From: Bacteroidota bacterium
GTDB taxonomy: Bacteria > Bacteroidota > Bacteroidia > NS11-12g > UBA9320
Direction of reading: 5' to 3'
Assembly: GCA_016124755.1 (NCBI GenBank)
Contig: WGNA01000016.1
Span: forward strand, 79,870-143,869
DNA length: 64,000 bases
Part shown: positions 61,843 through 64,000 of the stretch, in pieces
Layout: each line of letters starts with the position of its first letter
How positions within the stretch are numbered: position 1 is the first letter of the stretch
Made by a program: the position numbers and the translations under genes
The notes under the pieces: model-generated
What the model saw: the letters and a program-made list of their open reading frames with translations, nothing else
The model's database searches: none
Told to the model about the DNA's origin: nothing

Positions 61843-62421
61843 ATGGAGCAAATTAAACAGGTAATGAAACAGATGATTAACGTTACAGAAGACGAACTAA
61901 ACGACTTCCTTAGCCAAGTCATTACCAAAACATTTAAGCGACAAGAAACAGTAAGCCGACCAAACGCCATACCGAACGAAATATTTTTTATCAATAAAGG
62001 ATTAATAAGAGTTTTAATAACAGACAACGAAGGAACAGAACATACCATACATTTTGCTCTTGAAAATCAGTTCATAGCAGACTATTCCAACTTTATACAA
62101 AAGCAACCTTCACTTTATACCTTACAAACAGTTGAAGAAACCCAAGTGATTGTTTTGCCACGTTCTGCAATTGAATGGGGTTACAAAAACTTAAAAGAAG
62201 GACAAAAAATGGGGCGACTTATTGCAGAGTTTTACTTTATTTACCAAGACGACAGAATTAAAAATATGTATGCAAGAACGCCAAAACAACGTTACGACAG
62301 CATTACAGACGTTTTTCAAAATATTCATAACCGAGTCCCTCAACATATGATAGCTTCCTATTTGGGTATTACACCAGTCCATTTGAGCAGACTAAAAAAA
62401 GCCGAAATTGAAAAACTATAA
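61843..62421 (+). CDS. Crp/Fnr-family transcriptional regulator, first gene of the cassette-like segment
   Basis: 192 residues. The cyclic-nucleotide-binding-like fold is seen in IFFINKGLIRVLITDNEGTE (beta strands), HTIHFALENQFIADYSNFIQ and LYTLQTVEETQVIVLPRSAI. The C-terminal helix-turn-helix is RVPQHMIASYLGITPVHLSR, ending LKKAEIEKL. The cyclic-AMP-binding arginine of Crp is not evident, as in most Bacteroidota members of the group, so the effector is unknown. Base composition and codon use (aca, aaa, caa rich) differ from the upstream host genes. It probably regulates itself or the two following genes. Confidence 0.9.
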   Translation: MEQIKQVMKQMINVTEDELNDFLSQVITKTFKRQETVSRPNAIPNEIFFINKGLIRVLITDNEGTEHTIHFALENQFIADYSNFIQKQPSLYTLQTVEETQVIVLPRSAIEWGYKNLKEGQKMGRLIAEFYFIYQDDRIKNMYARTPKQRYDSITDVFQNIHNRVPQHMIASYLGITPVHLSRLKKAEIEKL

Positions 62422-62487
62422 ACATTTGTTATCGTTTAGAACTTCATAAGCTACCGACTTTTGCATTATAATTTAAAAGAAATTGTA

Positions 62488-63027
62488 ATGATAAAATTCA
62501 CTTTCACTTTGGCTCTTTTCGCCATTTCTTTATCTGTATTTGCACAGCAAAACAGTAATGAAAAAATTGCTTTTCCAACACCTTACGAACCTTCAAAAAG
62601 CAAATTCTATGTTCACAATGAAAAAGAAATTAATGCAAAACCAGAAGTAGTTTGGGGCTTTTTAATTGACGCTTTAAAATGGCAGTCGTGGTACAAAGGA
62701 GCAAAAAATATTTCCTTTTCAAATCCTACTGACACCCTTTTGAATTCCAATTCTGTTTTCAACTGGGAAACAATGGGTTTAAAATTTCAATCAACCATCA
62801 AACAGTTTGAACCAAACAGACTTTTAGCTTGGGAGTCAAAAAAGAAAAGTATTCAAGGTTATCACGTTTGGCTAATTATTCCAACTGACAAAGGCTGCAA
62901 AGTAATAACAGATGAATCTCAAAACGGTTGGCTTACTTTCTTTGAAAAAACATTTCAAGGCAAAAAACTAAAAAAGCTACACGATGAATGGCTTGCCGAA
63001 TTGAAAAGAAAATCAGAGAACAACTAA
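62488..63027 (+). CDS. SRPBCC/START-like secreted protein
   Basis: 179 residues from the ATG at 62488 (MIKFTFTLALFAISLSVF), a signal peptide ending VFAQQ; a start at 62461 is possible but would leave a poorer signal. The mature part has the SRPBCC/polyketide-cyclase pattern: EINAKPEVVWGFLIDALKWQ, SWYKGAKNIS, the strand FNWETMGLKFQSTIKQFEPN, RLLAWESKKK and VITDESQNGWLTFF, ending with a long helix LHDEWLAELKRK. Such folds bind hydrophobic ligands. It lies 66 bases after the Crp gene and 11 bases before the SDR gene, probably one transcript. Ligand and role are unknown. Confidence 0.85.
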   Translation: MIKFTFTLALFAISLSVFAQQNSNEKIAFPTPYEPSKSKFYVHNEKEINAKPEVVWGFLIDALKWQSWYKGAKNISFSNPTDTLLNSNSVFNWETMGLKFQSTIKQFEPNRLLAWESKKKSIQGYHVWLIIPTDKGCKVITDESQNGWLTFFEKTFQGKKLKKLHDEWLAELKRKSENN

Positions 63028-63038
63028 AACCTAACAAA

Positions 63039-63851
63039 ATGAAATTATCAAATACGGAAAAGACAAGGCTCAAAACCAAATATGGAGAATGGGCAATTGT
63101 AACAGGTGCATCATCAGGTATTGGACTTGAATTAGCAATACAATTAGCATCAGCAGGATTAAATCTTGTAATCAATTCAAGACATTTAGACAAATTGCAG
63201 GAAGTTGAAAAGCAACTAAAAGCAAACTCGATTATTGAAATTAAAATTGTAGCTTCTGATGTTTCTGAAACGGAGGGAATAGATAAAATTATTGAAGCAA
63301 CACAGGGTTTGAATATTGGACTTTTAATTGTTTCAGCAGGTTATGGAACTTCAGGCAATTTTATTGACAGTTCCTTGCATTCAGAAATCAATATGCTAAA
63401 AGTTAATTGCGAAGCACTACTTTCATTGACCCATTATTATAGCCAACAATTTGTGCAACAAAAACGGGGCGGAATAATTTTAATGAGTTCAATGGTTGCA
63501 TTTCAAGGAACACCATATTCGGCAAACTATGCTGCAACAAAAGCCTATGTGCAAACATTAGCTGAAGCAATAGCCGTAGAATTAAAACCACAAGGCGTAG
63601 ATATTTTAGCAGCAGCACCGGGACCAGTTGAAAGTGGTTTTAGCCAAAGAGCTAATATGAAAATGTCTATGTCGCTGACACCTCAACAAGTAGGAGTTCC
63701 CATTTTAAAAGCATTAGGACGAAAGACAACTGTTTTACCAGGACTATTGACAAAATTTTTGGTTTATTCATTAAGGACAGTTCCAAGATGGGGGAAAATT
63801 AAAATTATGGAGAAAGTAATGGGGGGAATGACTGCACACCAACGTACATAA
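63039..63851 (+). CDS. Short-chain dehydrogenase/reductase (classical SDR)
   Basis: 270 residues from the ATG at 63039 (MKLSNTEKTRLKTKYGEW); an earlier start at 62988 overlaps the previous gene and lacks SDR character. The TGxxxGIG cofactor loop is IVTGASSGIGLELAIQLASA. Then NLVINSRHLDKLQEVEKQL, the NAG-type segment LIVSAGYGTSG, the catalytic Ser in ILMSSMVAFQGTPYSA, and the YxxxK pair in YAATKAYVQTLAEAI (Tyr-Ala-Ala-Thr-Lys). AAAPGPVESGF follows. The enzyme is probably NADP-dependent, reducing a carbonyl or oxidising an alcohol; the substrate is unknown. It is the last gene of the cassette-like segment, and the attC-like site begins 13 bases after its stop. Confidence 0.92.
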   Translation: MKLSNTEKTRLKTKYGEWAIVTGASSGIGLELAIQLASAGLNLVINSRHLDKLQEVEKQLKANSIIEIKIVASDVSETEGIDKIIEATQGLNIGLLIVSAGYGTSGNFIDSSLHSEINMLKVNCEALLSLTHYYSQQFVQQKRGGIILMSSMVAFQGTPYSANYAATKAYVQTLAEAIAVELKPQGVDILAAAPGPVESGFSQRANMKMSMSLTPQQVGVPILKALGRKTTVLPGLLTKFLVYSLRTVPRWGKIKIMEKVMGGMTAHQRT

Positions 63852-63864
63852 TGGACAAGAAAAA

Positions 63865-64000
63865 CCACTACCGCTAACAGCGGTTTGGCGTAATGGCGGG
63901 TGACGTTCTTCGTAGAAACATTTTTGCTATATTTGAAGTGTGTGCTTCGTATGAAAATTTGTGGTAATAATCCGCCACTACGCCAAGCCGCAGAACGTTA
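63865..64000. other. attC-like recombination site closing the cassette-like segment
   Basis: The site starts CCACTACCGCTAAC (63865-63878, R''-like, TAAC end) and reads AGCGGTTTGGCGTAATGGCG (L''-like, 63879-63899 with its last G). After about 72 bases it reads CCGCCACTACGCCAAGCCGC (L'-like, 63972-63991), then AGAAC and GTTA (63997-64000, R'-like, window end). The 20-base L arms pair at 18 Watson-Crick positions plus one G-U. The spacers between R and L boxes are unequal (one base against five), as in attC sites. From CTAAC to GTTA is about 126 bases, near the length of Vibrio repeat-type sites. The next cassette, if any, lies outside the window. Confidence 0.65.

Overview
The window comes from the chromosome of a member of the Bacteroidota. 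The signs are seven large secreted proteins carrying type IX secretion (T9SS) C-terminal sorting domains of both type A ('YPNP') and type B (gliding-associated C-terminal), a TonB-dependent receptor paired with a DUF4249-like lipoprotein, several TAnnTTTG promoter boxes, and gene starts that lack Shine-Dalgarno sequences. Nothing in the sequence fixes the rank below phylum. No rRNA, tRNA or CRISPR array was seen.

Layout. 1-7 kb: the 3' end of ftsZ, a REP-associated transposase (RAYT), a lipoprotein, a GNAT acetyltransferase, a two-component system and a lipoprotein, with two clusters of short inverted repeats. 7-9 kb (minus): rbfA, an FtsX/LolE-type permease and pth. 9.5-16 kb (plus): a 1569-residue T9SS type B surface protein and small neighbours. 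16-22.6 kb (minus): the ribosomal operon rplM-rpsI-rpsB-tsf, which has a clear promoter and terminator, then pyrH, then the TonB receptor/DUF4249 pair. 22.7-30.3 kb (minus): a tightly packed six-gene operon encoding cell-surface lipoproteins, a DUF1501/alkaline-phosphatase-like protein, a cytochrome-c-like lipoprotein and a CUB-domain T9SS protein. 30.4-40 kb: FAD oxidoreductase, NmrA-AraC pair, DinB, SulP with ECF sigma/anti-sigma, and a cation/proton antiporter. 39.7-46.8 kb: SRAP protein, aldehyde dehydrogenase, a repeat-rich region around a GIY-YIG gene, and an eight-CHRD-domain T9SS protein. 47-59 kb: four more T9SS cargo proteins, including a sortilin-like/PKD giant, an M1 peptidase and a C25-like protein that appears to have lost its catalytic residues. 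59-64 kb: a small membrane protein, more repeats, a tyrosine recombinase and a three-gene segment.

The most striking structure is at the right end. A tyrosine recombinase lacking the extra domain of integron integrases is followed by a roughly 2.2 kb three-gene segment (Crp/Fnr regulator, START-like protein, short-chain dehydrogenase). The segment begins with GTTAGCGGTAATGG, and that sequence is complementary to the start of a 136-base structured site at the other end, which finishes in AACGTTA. This is the geometry of an integron cassette with its attC site, next to a recombinase that is not a classical IntI.

Two further repeat systems stand out. One is fifteen hairpin elements of nearly constant length (56-59 bases), with conserved CTGAC...GTCAG ends and a few exchangeable loop types; one of them supplies the pth stop codon. 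The other is a degenerate hexamer, GTTACN, that forms intergenic arrays and has also entered two coding regions in frame, where it encodes Thr-Val/Thr-Glu repeats.
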